Program-made: the position numbers and the translations under genes
Part shown: in pieces, positions 46,301 through 58,100 of the stretch
Layout: each line of letters opens with the position of its first letter
How positions within the stretch are numbered: the stretch's first letter is position 1
Notes under the pieces: model-generated
The model's database searches: none
What the model was told of the DNA's origin: nothing
What the model saw: the letters and a program-made list of their open reading frames with translations, nothing else
NCBI GenBank assembly: GCA_905250115.1
Contig: CAJNOI010000207.1
Coordinates: forward strand, 1-64,000
Reading direction: 5' to 3'
DNA from: Adineta steineri
Lineage: Eukaryota; Rotifera; Eurotatoria; Adinetida; Adinetidae
DNA length: 64,000 nucleotides

Positions 46301-46466
46301 TGCATCGGGTGTACCAATGGCCGCCACTCTGGGCCAGTCATTGAAAGGAACTGGTTGTTATCATGGTGGAATTCAAATTGGTAATTATCGAGGAGAAATC
46401 GATGAATTTTATATTTATAGTAGAGAATTATCGCAGACGGATATAACAACTTTGGCGAATCCATAG
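43343..46466 (+). CDS. Secreted protein with Ser/Thr stalk and two LamG_3 domains (copy B)
   Basis: Five exons: 43343-43649, 44006-44033 (28 nt), 44088-44611, 44679-45185 and 45649-46466, giving 727 aa. Same architecture as copy A: signal peptide, Cys-containing PAN-like module, Ser/Thr stalk, two LamG_3 domains. It has no assembly gap, so it confirms the model: the 28-nt microexon (NTSTSAANT) carries the frame from exon 1 into the stalk, and without it exon 3 would be read out of phase. The stalk is about 175 residues of almost only Ser and Thr with occasional Ala and Leu, encoded by a repeat around tccacctctacctc; dense O-glycosylation is expected. First LamG_3: VLYTFDQ, LTVEAWIYP, WQHIAFTYD. 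Second: GYYSMD, FAMWVRS, WVHIVETYS, IDEFYIYSREL. Confidence 0.9.
44088..44611 (+). repeat. Coding minisatellite for the Ser/Thr stalk
   Basis: Degenerate tandem units of about 30-45 bp built from tccacctctacctcctcgac and catcaagctcaacctc. The opposite strand stays open as a Val/Asp/Glu-rich frame (43905-44609), which is a composition shadow. In copy A the same repeat spans 16617-16967 with 10 N at 16835-16844. Confidence 0.85.
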
Positions 46467-46875
46467 AATGTAATTTTTTTGTTAAAATTTTATGAAATGT
46501 GGAGGATATTATCATGCATATACTTAACTTTAAACATTAGCTACTTTTCAACATATAAGACAATATAGCATCTTCTTTTATTCGTTTTATTGAGTCATAT
46601 ATATATATGATCAAATTTGCTTATTTCTTCTTGATCCTCCCAATATACATATATGCTTTGAAGTGTGTGTGTGTGTTATCGTTCGTTTTGCTTTTTCTGT
46701 TCATTCACATTCACTTTAAATAAATAAATAATCTTTACATAAAAACAGAATGAAATTTAGCATGAACTTACAGAGCTCAAGATAGAGAACAAGAGTTCTA
46801 ACACTGAATACAAAATACAAGTCGCTCGAGCACTGTAGTCCAATTAGTATTAATTTATATAATAGTGAGTTTAAG

Positions 46876-46950
46876 GTTGCTGTGGGTGTGTGTGGTTGAC
46901 TAGGTGTGTCGATAAAGAGAAGAGCTATCCATCCGCACTCACCCGACTGC
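46876..46950. repeat. GT-rich hairpin element
   Basis: gttgctgtgggtgtgtgtgg, then ctatccatccgcactcacccg. Loosely palindromic, with a longer centre than other copies. Confidence 0.5.
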
Positions 46951-47855
46951 GTAATGTTTTCTGGGACATATAAATGAAAGGAAAATTTTTAAGTTTCGAT
47001 TAAAAGTGGTACTTTTTCCGAATAAAATTGACGTTGAAATTAAATAAAGTAGCGAGGATATACGAAAAAAACTTGTAGAAAGCTACTTTTGTGACACATT
47101 GTATATATATATGTATGAATTATTATTCGAGCAGAAGAAAATACTTTTCTTTCTGTATGATTGACACTTAGTTGAACAAAGATTTCTATCTTGACTAAAC
47201 ATAGAATATACTAATTCAGAAAAATATATATAATTGAGATTTTATCACAAACTAGAAGGATAAATAAATATTTGAAATAGTGCTCATAGAAAATATAAAA
47301 TATGTTAATCACTGGATTAGAACACTTGTAAACATGCATTTTCGAGTTTTTTTACTAATTGCATAGATTCTTCGATAAATTTGCTTTTTTCATAGCAAAA
47401 TATCTAAAAGTTACAGCTCTAGGGAATTTCAAATAAATCTAGAAATTCAGAAGAACATTCTTGTTCACTAATACTATTGACATGGTCAAAGTCACATTGA
47501 ACTTTGTTAATATTACTTTGTGATCGTCTTATTCAAATCTTATCTATAATAATAATACTCTAAAAAAGAAAAAGATTTATTTTTAGAACTCACTAATTAA
47601 TAAACTTAGCCTATCAGAAGCAAAAATTATTATTATAGATAAACGAAAAAACTGTTTTAGGGTTTGTAACTTCTGTAAGAGAACTGATATTTTCAAAAAT
47701 AGTGAAAATATAATCAATTTTCTTGACCAACAATTGTCGAATGAAAATAATCAGAAAGAAACAGCAGTGCCATCTATCAATTTCATCGTTCACTTTTATA
47801 TACTGTGTTTTCTTCCCACTGAAACTACAGCTGAACAAAAGTCTGCACTTTTAAT

Positions 47856-47899
47856 GCTGAGTAGGGTCAAAATATCCGTACATGCACACCCTCAAAATG
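47856..47899. repeat. Degenerate hairpin element
   Basis: ctgagtagggtcaaaatatc followed by cgtacatgcacaccctcaaa; short stem, right arm typical of the family. Confidence 0.35.
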
Positions 47900-48916
47900 A
47901 TCAAGTAACTTGACAATAATATGAAAAAATCTCTAGAAAATAATAGATTTATTTTTCAAAATCGATCAATCCCTGACGATGTAAAACTTTCTACAATTTA
48001 TAAAAAATGATAATATCCTTTTGTTACCACTATATTATGATCTATTGAATGACGTTCTAGTTTTTGTTATTTCAATCTTTTTTTACTAATAAAATGTTGT
48101 TTTTTTTCTTTCTAAAATCCTATCGAACAAAAAAAAAGTTGATGAGTGGAAAAAATTAATTAATTATTCTCAAGCTCTCAACAAAATGTGATCAAAGCGT
48201 TATTTCAGAAGAGAATAATTAATGTGATTTAACTCGACAATCTAAAAAGTGCTAAACATCACAGAACAACAAATTCAGTTAATGTCAAATAGTTATTTAT
48301 ATCAGAATATTTTTTGAATAAGACAGAAATAATTTTATTGGCGGTGAACTTCCTAGGTACGTGATTCGAAATTTTGTTAAAAATTACTTCATAAATAACA
48401 ACACATGTATTAATTTAACACAACATCCGATGTTTACTACAATTAAAATATGACATATTTTCCTCTACGACTTGTATTATTTTTCTCATTCTTCGTCGTA
48501 CCTATTTTTTATCTGATAAAACCATAAAATATATTGAAAGAACGCAAAATCCCTGTATTATCATATAATATGGTCTTCTGACGATGATTATAATTAACAT
48601 AATACAATCTAAATGTTAGAATGTTTCAAAAGCCTGATTACTATTCAATTTCTTACCATTCATCGCTTTCAAGGATTTCCTTTTATAACACTTTATAGTA
48701 ACAAGAATAAAATATAATTAACACTGTGTGATCCAGTCAAACGTGTCGTTTAATACAAGATTACTAACTAACTAGTTCTTCTTTTTTTTGTCTCTTTTAC
48801 CTTTACCTTTTTTCATTAATGTCATTCTCTTCCTTAGATTTTATTATTTAAAAAAAGAAATGTTATTTTTCTCTTGTCTATATAAGCGAGCAGTTTCTGT
48901 AAGAATCAGTCAAGCG

Positions 48917-49266
48917 TTTTTAACTAGGAATGTTAATTTATCTTTATTTTTAAAATAAAGAATAAAAATAATTTTCTCATGCAATGAGTGCATATGCAAA
49001 TATCCTGTATAACAACAGAGTACGTTGATTAATGCTCTTTCTTATCATCATCATCATCATTTCTATATGCCATATCATAATAAAAAAAGGATCACTTAAG
49101 AAACAGTATATACGAAAAATACTATTCCATATTATAGTTAACTATATAATATCATAGTTTTTTGTGAGTTACTCTAAGAAAATAAAAAAGGTACGTTTCG
49201 ATAGAAAAAAAATCTTTATTCTTTATTTTAGAAATATAAAGATAAAGTAACATTCCTATTTTTAAC
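48917..49266. repeat. Inverted repeat with ~55-bp arms
   Basis: Left arm 48917-48972 (taggaatgttaatttatctt … aaaataaagaat) and right arm 49206-49266 (attctttattttag … aaagataaagtaacattcct) are near-perfect reverse complements across a ~230-bp spacer. Suggests a non-autonomous DNA transposon. The spacer has no frame, and I could not define a target-site duplication. Confidence 0.65.
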
Positions 49267-49954
49267 AACGTTACATTCATCTTTTGTGAGTTAAGTTGCG
49301 TAAATCTTATCGTATTGTAAACAAACTAACTGGTTCTTCATTTTCATAGTTTAGATTAAAACACGTCTGTCGACAAAAGAAACTGTTAGAATGCCTTCTA
49401 ACTATACAACTAGTTAATATAAAACCTGAGGAAAAAACATCTTAAGAAAGCTTGTAGATTATACACAGTGTTTTACTCTGCTATTGCTAATAACCATTCT
49501 AGTATATGAGTGCCACAAGTTTTTTGAAATCTTGAGAGCAATATCTGTAAGCTTGGAGTTCTATATAGCAGTAAATGACATAAGAGAAGTCGAATTGGGA
49601 TAATTAATTACTATTTTTATTTTCAACGTTTCATAATTTCTGTCAATGACAGCTTCTATTATAATGAAAAAATTAGACGAGGTTCATGTGAGTGTATTTC
49701 TTCTCGCAATCGTCACCCACGTTACTCATGTTTTTTTTCACAGTGCATTTGATAAAGTACGCATATTGCTATATAAAATTCATGCAGCTATCAATATGAG
49801 AATTTATGCCACTCTTCCGGAAGTTTACATATTATGAATTGAAATGCCATCACTATTTCTAACAAATAACGTCATAAAAACATTCTGAATACTGCATTAC
49901 TATCATATAGATTCAACAAAAAACAAATTACGATAATACTAGCATATCATTAAA

Positions 49955-51428
49955 ATGTCTTCAGCATCGTTGACCGTCGTTCTTTCTGGCGTTCAACAAC
50001 AACTGATTCGCTATGTATATTCGATTTGGCTTATTTTCGGCGTGCCTGGATGTATTCTGGATGCTATTATTTTTTCTCGTCGTCGATTACGCAAAATTTC
50101 ATGTTGCAATTGTAAGTATGAATTTTAAATTCGATTTTGATAGTGAGCCTGTGTAGTACTGTTCTGAGATAAAAACGTGAAGACATAGGTCGAACAAATA
50201 AACAATACACTTTCTAGTTCAGATAGAATTCATATTTTCTTAATTATATGATCATAATCTTGTAATGTTTTATCAAGTTCTTACTTGAAAACATGATTTA
50301 AAATACTTCGATCAGCCAGTGAGATAGAACAAGACGTAGACTTTCTAAACACATTGTCGTTTATATAAAGATATAATCATTTTTCTAATCTTGGAATATT
50401 CTTGTTCAAGCTACAGAAGGTCTCCAGTCAGAGAAACATGAGATACAAAGAAAATGTACAATTTATAAAGCATACGTGAGAAGTTTTATTTGAACTTACT
50501 GCAGTTTGTTTTTCAAGAAAAACTTCATATTTCGTTGTTTATAGATTTTTTCGCAGCATCTATCAGTAATTTGGCTACTCTGATTGTTGGGGTTGGACCA
50601 GTAGTCTACAGTCTGGATTATCCTGATCTATTAACACACTCACTTTATTTTTGCAAGATACGTGGTTATTTATTCCAGATTGGTTTGATGGTCTCTCGTT
50701 GGTTCGTAGTTTTTGCCTGTATCGATCGCTATACACAGAGTTCAGACAACGCTCGTCTGCGCAACTTCGCAAGTGCACGAATGTCGATTCGTTCGATTAT
50801 TGGGATCATAATCTTCTGGTCCATTATTTGTACTCATCGACTCATATTTTACGAGATCAAAGGAACTATATGTGGTATTGTAACCAGCTTTGGAGCGGCA
50901 CTCTACCATGCTCTCTATGTTACTATAGGAGGTGGTATTCTTCCGGCAGGAATTATGATTGGATGTGCTCTTCTTATCCGTCGTAATCTCGCTCGCAAAC
51001 GACAAAGACGTCAGCAACAAGTCACTACTGTGGCTTCTAGAGAACATGGACACCAGAAGCGTTCACTTGATCATCAAGTTCTCAACTTATTACTCATACA
51101 GAGCGCTTGTTATATTGTTCTAACAACACCACAAGTGGTTAATTTACTTTACAGTACAGCGTCAAGCACTATACCCAACAGAACGGCTGATACTTTGGCC
51201 ATCAATGGACTTCTTGCTTTTGTGGCTGAATTGATGCTATACATATTTCCTGTTGCATCTTTCTATTTATACACACTGACTGCACGTACTTTTCGAGGAG
51301 AACTCATCAAAGTTTCCCGTTCATTACCAATTCCCGGCATGAGGTGTGGGGCTATTCAAATTGCACCAGTGGATGACGATAGCCTTGCAACGCATCCTCG
51401 TCGAAAGACGCACGTATTAGACGAATAA
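49955..51428 (+). CDS. Rhodopsin-like GPCR with DRY motif (GPCR 6)
   Basis: Two exons, 49955-50111 and 50545-51428, joined over a 433-nt phase-1 intron; 346 aa. Exon 1 supplies the N-terminus and TM1 (SIWLIFGVPGCILDAIIF). The end of TM3 is FACIDRYTQSS, the only copy here with the full DRY motif. A long basic third intracellular loop (RRNLARKRQRRQQQ) precedes TM6. TM7 ends VASFYLYTLTARTFRGEL, the FYLYTL form seen in GPCR 5. Codon choice is visibly less AT-biased than in the other five receptors (many cgt, ctc, atc, acg codons), so it may be older, more highly expressed or under different constraint. Ligand unknown. Confidence 0.86.
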
Positions 51429-53180
51429 GCAGAAGCAAATCTACTGGCAGCACAATATTCTCCTCCCTTCCTAATTTACTTTTGCGAAGTTCCTCCATTT
51501 TTAGAATTTGACTATCTAGAGACACGCAACTAATCTTTCTACAGAATCTGGTCATCGTGAGCATTTGATCTTTACTCAAATTACTATCTTTGATATACCT
51601 TCCTCTTTGTTTTTGCATGATTGTCGATTCTTGTTTTCTACATACGTATATGCACACATTGAGAGAAAACTCGATTGATACAATATTTTAAAATGCTTGA
51701 TGATGAATGAATGATGATCTCGCTGCTCCCATATTTACTTTTTTACCCTCACCTGCTAATTGTCAACCATTTTTTTCTTTTAAAAATTCTCACTCAAATA
51801 TATGTCAATACATTATTATTTGCTTCTTCAATAAAGGAAGAGTCACTAATCTTTTCGTGAAGTCATTAACAGAGTTGTTCAAAATAAAAATAGTAACGCT
51901 ACACGGTCAGCAAGAAAAAACTAATAGAACGTTATGATTTATCAGCTACTATTTTATGCATCAGCTAGGAAATATAGTTCTTCTATTTAATATTCTATTC
52001 AGACAAGATATACAATATTATCATACACTAAAATATCTACTAGCATATTCGTAGTCTTTAAACAAAAATGAGTATCATGAATTCATGTAACACTAAACTA
52101 TCAAAATTTTAAATAGGATCGTTGGTTTTTTCGATAGGAGAATTGATTAACATCGTATTGGAAAAGGAAAACAATAGTTTTAGGTAAAGATAAGTCTGAC
52201 GATCACTTTGTGTATATTTGTTAGAGTTAGATAATTATTTTTATTGTACAAAATAGTAATTAAACAGAGAATTAATATGATCAGCGCATTCAATAAGAAG
52301 AACAAAAATTAACAAACATACTAAACAGATGATATATGAGAAATACTGACAAAATAAAATGAAAAGCAAGATAGACTAAATGTGTTCTTATACATATTTT
52401 AACAATATAATAAATACACAACCGAAACCAATCAAAGAATAAAAAAGAAAATTCTCATAATTTTTTATTATGTCAGAAATAAATCAATAAGTTAAAGATG
52501 AGTTCATTGTTCGACTAGATCAACAATTCAGTGTTTATGTGTATCAAACTCAATATTATCTAGATATAGACATCTCAAGATGATCGAATGTGCACAATGC
52601 AAGGATATTCATACTATTTTAAAAATAATATATTTTTATTTTATAAAATGAAAATCATCGCAAAAAATGAATCATATCTATATTTATGTATTCAATTATT
52701 CAATAGTCTTTTTCTTTCATTCATCATCACTTTAGTATCTCCCTCTTTTCAATAGTTAAATTTAACTTTCTACTTAAAAACACTCATGAACCAGACTACT
52801 CTATTTTATTTATGACTCATTTTTTACATTCTATTAAATACTTTCTTCAAACATAACTAAAAACAATATACATAGTGATAGCAACTTTTCTTTTTTACAG
52901 AAGCCAAAGATTATTCTTTTTTTTTAGTAGAATTTTATTCTCTCTTGATTTATTGTTCGATCGTAATGTTTACTTTCTCTTCACTTTATAAAACAAAAAG
53001 TATAAGAATGAAAAAAAAAACGTGTACGATTGTATCCATCGATGATTTTTTTTTTCTTTTGTACCTGCTCGAAAAGAAAAAAAATGTCGCTTCTACTTAA
53101 CGTTCGATTTATAACTATACACATCATTTTTATTTTTACTCTTTGCAAGCAACTACCAAATAACGTAATATTCGATAACA
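51429..53180. other. Intergenic, no confident gene
   Basis: AT-rich. A 76-aa plus-strand frame at 51707-51937 has no family features. Confidence 0.45.
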
Positions 53181-53626
53181 ATGAGCACACATGGTACTTT
53201 ACAAGTAACAATTGTTGAAGGTCGTAATTTGAAAGATAAGGATATTGTCGGTAAAGATGATGCATATGTTGAACTTTATTTGGATAAAGATTATAAACAA
53301 CGAACGACAACAGCCAAAGATACCAATAGTCCAACATGGAATCAAACTTTTACATTGTTTGTAGCTTTTTTTGGCTGTTTCATTTTGATTTTATTCTTTT
53401 TTTTAGTCAGTTACGCAAACATCAAGATGAATTACATTTACATGTCTATGATGATGATGTCGTTGGTCGAGATTCAATTGGTTCAAAAACAATTAATTTG
53501 AAGAAACATGTCTTCGGCAAAGGTGTATACGATGCTTGGGTTAAATTACCCGCTCATTTAGGTCTTGGTTCACATGGTGAAGTTCATGTTATCATTCAAC
53601 ATAGTGTAAATAAAATTATTTCATAA
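53181..53626 (+). CDS. Single C2-domain protein
   Basis: Two exons, 53181-53356 and 53407-53626, with a 50-nt intron; 131 aa, almost entirely one C2 domain. The two-part Asp signature for Ca2+ is present: LKDKDIVGKDDAYVEL in loop 1 and VYDDDVVGRDSIGSKTI in loop 3, together with TNSPTWNQTF between them. The fold binds phospholipid membranes in a Ca2+-dependent way, in trafficking or signalling. There is no second domain, signal peptide or membrane anchor, so it is probably a small cytosolic adaptor, of the size of plant and invertebrate single-C2 proteins. Splicing TT|T restores FTFQLRKHQDELHLHV across the intron. Confidence 0.9.
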
Positions 53627-55173
53627 TATGCATTTATGATTTGTTTATTTTTCTAGCCTTGAATGATTCATTGACAACGAAACTCAATAATAAAGACATT
53701 GAATTATTCATTTTTTTTAAATTTGTTTTATTAAAATTTTCTTTATGTAAATCAATAAATTCTATATTAATCTCGCTTGAATTAGAATATTTGTTGTCTA
53801 TACTCTGAATAGAAGATAAAATTGCTGAAAAAAAATTATTTTGCTACTTTTATCGAGGATATGGGTAAGACTGTCAATATCAGTTAATTATAACTCTCAA
53901 GATAAATAATGAAATGAAATTCACTCGTTCGTAACAATGAATATTAAGAATTACTGGACTGTAGCAGAATTATAATTTATTCATAATGATTAACATCATT
54001 GTTTATTCTGAAACAAGATTAAGCTTAAAAAGTGTTGAAAGTTAATCGTTGCCAAATGAAAAGCTGTGTATTAACATATGCTTATCTCACACTCTTATTC
54101 TTGAAAATAACGAAATAACTAAATTATGTTAAACTATTCTTGTTGATATAAAATATTTGTTGCTTTTGAGTCGTATTAATTTATTATAAATGTGTAACTA
54201 GGTTTTACCTTTTAATACTTTATTTATTAAATTGTAATATTTTTAAATATTTTAGACAAGTTTGTGCGCTCTAGAATCGAATATTTAATCTCATATTATA
54301 ATTTTGATTGTAATCTAGAATTTAATATTATCACATCCATAAATATTGAAATAATAATAGAGAATATCTCTATCAATAATTAATGATAATTTTCGTCATG
54401 CAAGAAAATATCGTCAGAATGATAAGTAAGAAATATTTTCATTTATCTTTAAAAAATTCCAACATTATATAGGTTTGAATAAATCAACCGAAGATGAAAT
54501 ACAAGAAAAAAGAGATGTAATAATGCGTTCAAAATATTTTCATCCAATTGAATATTTTCCAGAGAAAATTGATCAATTATTAGATGCACTCAATCGAGTA
54601 AGTCTTCCATATGGTATATTGCTATTAGTATTATTCATTTATAGATTTATATTGATCAAAAATATCGACAAAATCAGTTTTAATCTGGTTAATTACACTA
54701 AAAATGATAAACTTTAAAGACTCATTGTTTAAATATGTTTGTTCTCAATATTATTTTATCATACTTAATCTTTTATTCTTATATTCAATGAATATTGTTG
54801 TGCAATGTAATAAATTGTCGTTCGTCACTTACAGTAAAAACTCTCTTAATATATACTTCTTAACTCTGTTCTTTACAATAATGAGAAACTTTTCATAGTG
54901 AATAGTTCTGAAAATAAGAAGTTACTGAAGAAAATCTTTATATTATTAATTATCATAATTATCAAATTCAAAACTTTCTATTAATAAAAATTGAATTATT
55001 TTCTCTTAAAATTAAATTAAAATGAATAAAAGTTTTAATTCTGCGCCGTTTGTATTAGACTTTTCTTTCTATAAGACTTATACTGAAATTTTATTATTAA
55101 AAAGAAAGTAAAAATATTTAATATGAACGTATAATCGAAGAATAAAAAAAGAACAGAGCAAAAAAGAAGAAAA
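53627..55173. other. Intergenic with one exon-like piece
   Basis: AT-rich apart from the candidate exon at 54473-54597; no other coding sequence recognised. Confidence 0.4.
54473..54597 (+). pseudogene. Orphan exon-like fragment
   Basis: Bounded by an acceptor (ttatatag) and a donor (gtaagt), open in one frame: STEDEIQEKRDVIMRSKYFH, then PIEYFPEKIDQLLDALNR. It reads like a helical protein segment, but no partner exon was found on either side within 1 kb. It may be a fragment of a duplicated gene or one exon of a gene whose other exons I cannot see. Confidence 0.35.
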
Positions 55174-58100
55174 TTAGCAGGTCTGTAAAAAAACATTTAA
55201 ATTATCAGTACCATTATTTGCAACAACAAAATCCAACTTTCTATCGCTATTAAAATCACCGACAACAACAGAAAATGGATGAGAACCATATGCCATCGAA
55301 AATAGCGTTATACTATCAAATGTACCGTTACCCAGTCCAAAAAAGACACCTAACTTGTTGTTATTATAATTAACTACAACAATATCAAGTTTATTGTCAT
55401 TATTAAAATAACCAACAGCGATAGAGTAAGGAGATGAAGATGAACCAGTTGAATATGATGTCTGATTTGCAAATTTGCCATTACCATATCCCAAGAAAAT
55501 GCTTATTGTATCGGATTCATAATTAGCAGTAACAATATCTAGTTGAGTATCATTATTGAAATCGCCAATTGCTAAAAAATATGGAGTTGAATTTGAACCA
55601 GTTGAATATGTAGTTTGATTTGTAAAAGTAATATTTCCATATCCAAGAAAAATACCAATATTATTAGTACCTGAATTGGCTACTCCAACATCCATTTTAT
55701 TATCATTATTAAAATCACCAACAACAATAGACCGTGATTGAGAATTTTGACCAGTAGAAACTACCATTTGCTTTACAAAAACTTGATTAAGACAACCAAA
55801 TAGTATCATAACATTGTTATCACCAAAATTTGTGACAACTACATCAAGTTGTGTATCATTGTTAAAATCACCAACAGCTAAAGATTGTGGATTAACGCCT
55901 GTTGAATATGGAATTTGAGGTGCAAAACTGCCATTACCATATCCTAATAACACACACACATAATTGCTACCTCTATTTGTGACAATGATATCTAATTTAG
56001 CGTCATTATTGATATCAACAACAGCTAAACAATATGGGAGAATGGCCACGGAATATTTCGTAAAGTTTGCAAAAGAACGATTTCCATATCCCAAAAGAAT
56101 ACTCACTGTTCGAAAACCAATGGTAGCAACAACGATATCCAATATAGTGTCATTATTGACATCACCAACAGCTACAAATTGAGGATGACTATCAGTTGGA
56201 AAAGTCATTTGATTTATAAAGGAACCATTCCCATATCCAAAAAAGATACCTACAGTATTAGAACCATCATTTGTAACAACTATATCTAACCAACCATCAT
56301 TGTTAAAATCGACAACTGCTACAGAGCTTGGATTAGTACCAGTTGCATATGTTGTTTGATTAGCAAACGAACCATTGCCAAATCCCAGAAAAACACCAGT
56401 ATTATTGCTACCATAATTGGCAACAACTAAATCTAATTGAGTATCGTTATTAAAATCTCCAACAGCTACAGAAAATGGATTAGTACCCGTTGGAAAAGTC
56501 GTTTGATTTCCAAACGAACCATTAACATTTCCCAGGAAGATATTAATATTATTGCTACCATAGTTAGCAACAACTAGGTCCAACTGACCATCATTATTGA
56601 AATCACCTGCAGCCAGGGATCGTGGTTTAGTACCAGTTGGATATATCGTTTGATTTGCAAATGAACCGTTGCCATACCCCAGGTAGACACTTATAGTATC
56701 ACTACCATAATTGGTAACAACTAAATCCAACTGATTATCTTTGTTAAAGTCATTCACTACTACAAAGTATGGACTGGAGCCAGTTGGATAGATCGTTTGA
56801 TTTGTAAAAGATCCACTATTATATGAAGTAAGAATATCAATAGTATCACCATGACCATATCCAACAACGATTTCTGATCGTCCATCATTATTAAAATCAC
56901 CAGGCGAGATAGCTAGTGGAGGATATGCCAAAGGAGATTGATAAGTTGGTTGACTTATGAATGACTCTTGTCCATTTCCAAGTAACATTTGAACTTGCTT
57001 TGTACTAGAGGTAGCCACAGCGATATCTAATTGATTGTCACCGTTGAAATCACTCATGGTAATTACTGATGGTTGAGAATTTGAGGGCATCTTAATGAAC
57101 ACTTGACTTTTGAAAGTACCATTACCATTTCCAAAAACAATACCAACATTATTAGTGCCTGAATTGCTAACAATAATATCTAGTCGAGTATCATTGTTCA
57201 CATCACTAACAACAATAGATTGCAAGTCAGAACCACCACCTGATGCATAACTGATTTCATGTACAAGAGCTCCACGATTATACTGTAGTAATATATAAAC
57301 ATATTTATCATCGTAACTTGGTACAACGATATCCAATCGGTTATCGTTGTTAAAGTCACCGATCGCTACGCAGTATCCTCTGGCACTAGCGTAATATGAC
57401 ATCTGGTTTCCAAAAGAACCATTTCCATACCCAAATAAAACATATACGTTGAGAACACCATAAAGACCAAAAACAACATCCAGATAAGTGTCATTATTGA
57501 CATCGTCAACAGCTACATAATATGGAGGATTAGGTGTTCCATATGTGATTTGCGTTGCAAAGCTGCCATTACCATATCCAAGAATAATACCTATGTTATT
57601 GCTACCGTAGTTAGCAACAACTAGATCCAATTGACCATCATTATTGAAATCACCAACAGCCAGAGATTGTGGATACATACCAGCCGAATATTTCATTTGA
57701 TTTGCAAAGGAACCATTACGATACCCCAGAAGAACACTCACACTACTACTATTATAATTAGCAACGACTAGATCTAATTGATTATCATTGTTAAAATCAC
57801 CAACAACTACAGACTGTGAATAAGTGTCAGTTGCATATGTTATTTGATTTCCAAACGAACCATTGCCATAACCCAAAAGAACACTCACATTGTTGCTATT
57901 ATAACTGGTAACAACTATATCTAGCTGACCATCATCATTAAAATCACCAACAGCCAGAGATCGTGGAAAAGTGCAAGTTGCATATGTTATCTGATCTTCA
58001 AAATAACTATTACCATGTCCCAGAAGAATACTCACATTGCTGTCATTATAATTAGCAACAGCTATATCCAAATAACTATCATTATTGAAATCGCTGACGA

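Larger units (their letters stand above)
42148..46765 (+). repeat. Segmental duplication, copy B (partner 14573-19150)
   Basis: Same orientation as copy A, about 27.6 kb away. The left edge is a hairpin element (42148-42210), homologous to the one opening copy A. Homology to A fades at about 46765, and a further GT-rich hairpin lies 110 bp beyond. Exons 1, 2, 4 and 5 of the LamG gene have identical lengths in both copies. Confidence 0.92.
46767..49954. other. Long intergenic stretch with hairpin elements and an inverted repeat
   Basis: No gene recognised in 3.2 kb. Hairpin-family sequence at 46876-46950 and 47856-47899, a CAT trinucleotide run at about 49045-49060, and the inverted repeat at 48917-49266. 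Confidence 0.5.

Noticed and set aside
49045..49060. CAT trinucleotide run as possible coding repeat
   Set aside because: Short and outside any open frame; an ordinary microsatellite.
50575..51053. Overlapping frames on both strands within GPCR 6
   Set aside because: Shadows caused by the less AT-rich composition of that gene; the receptor frame explains the region.
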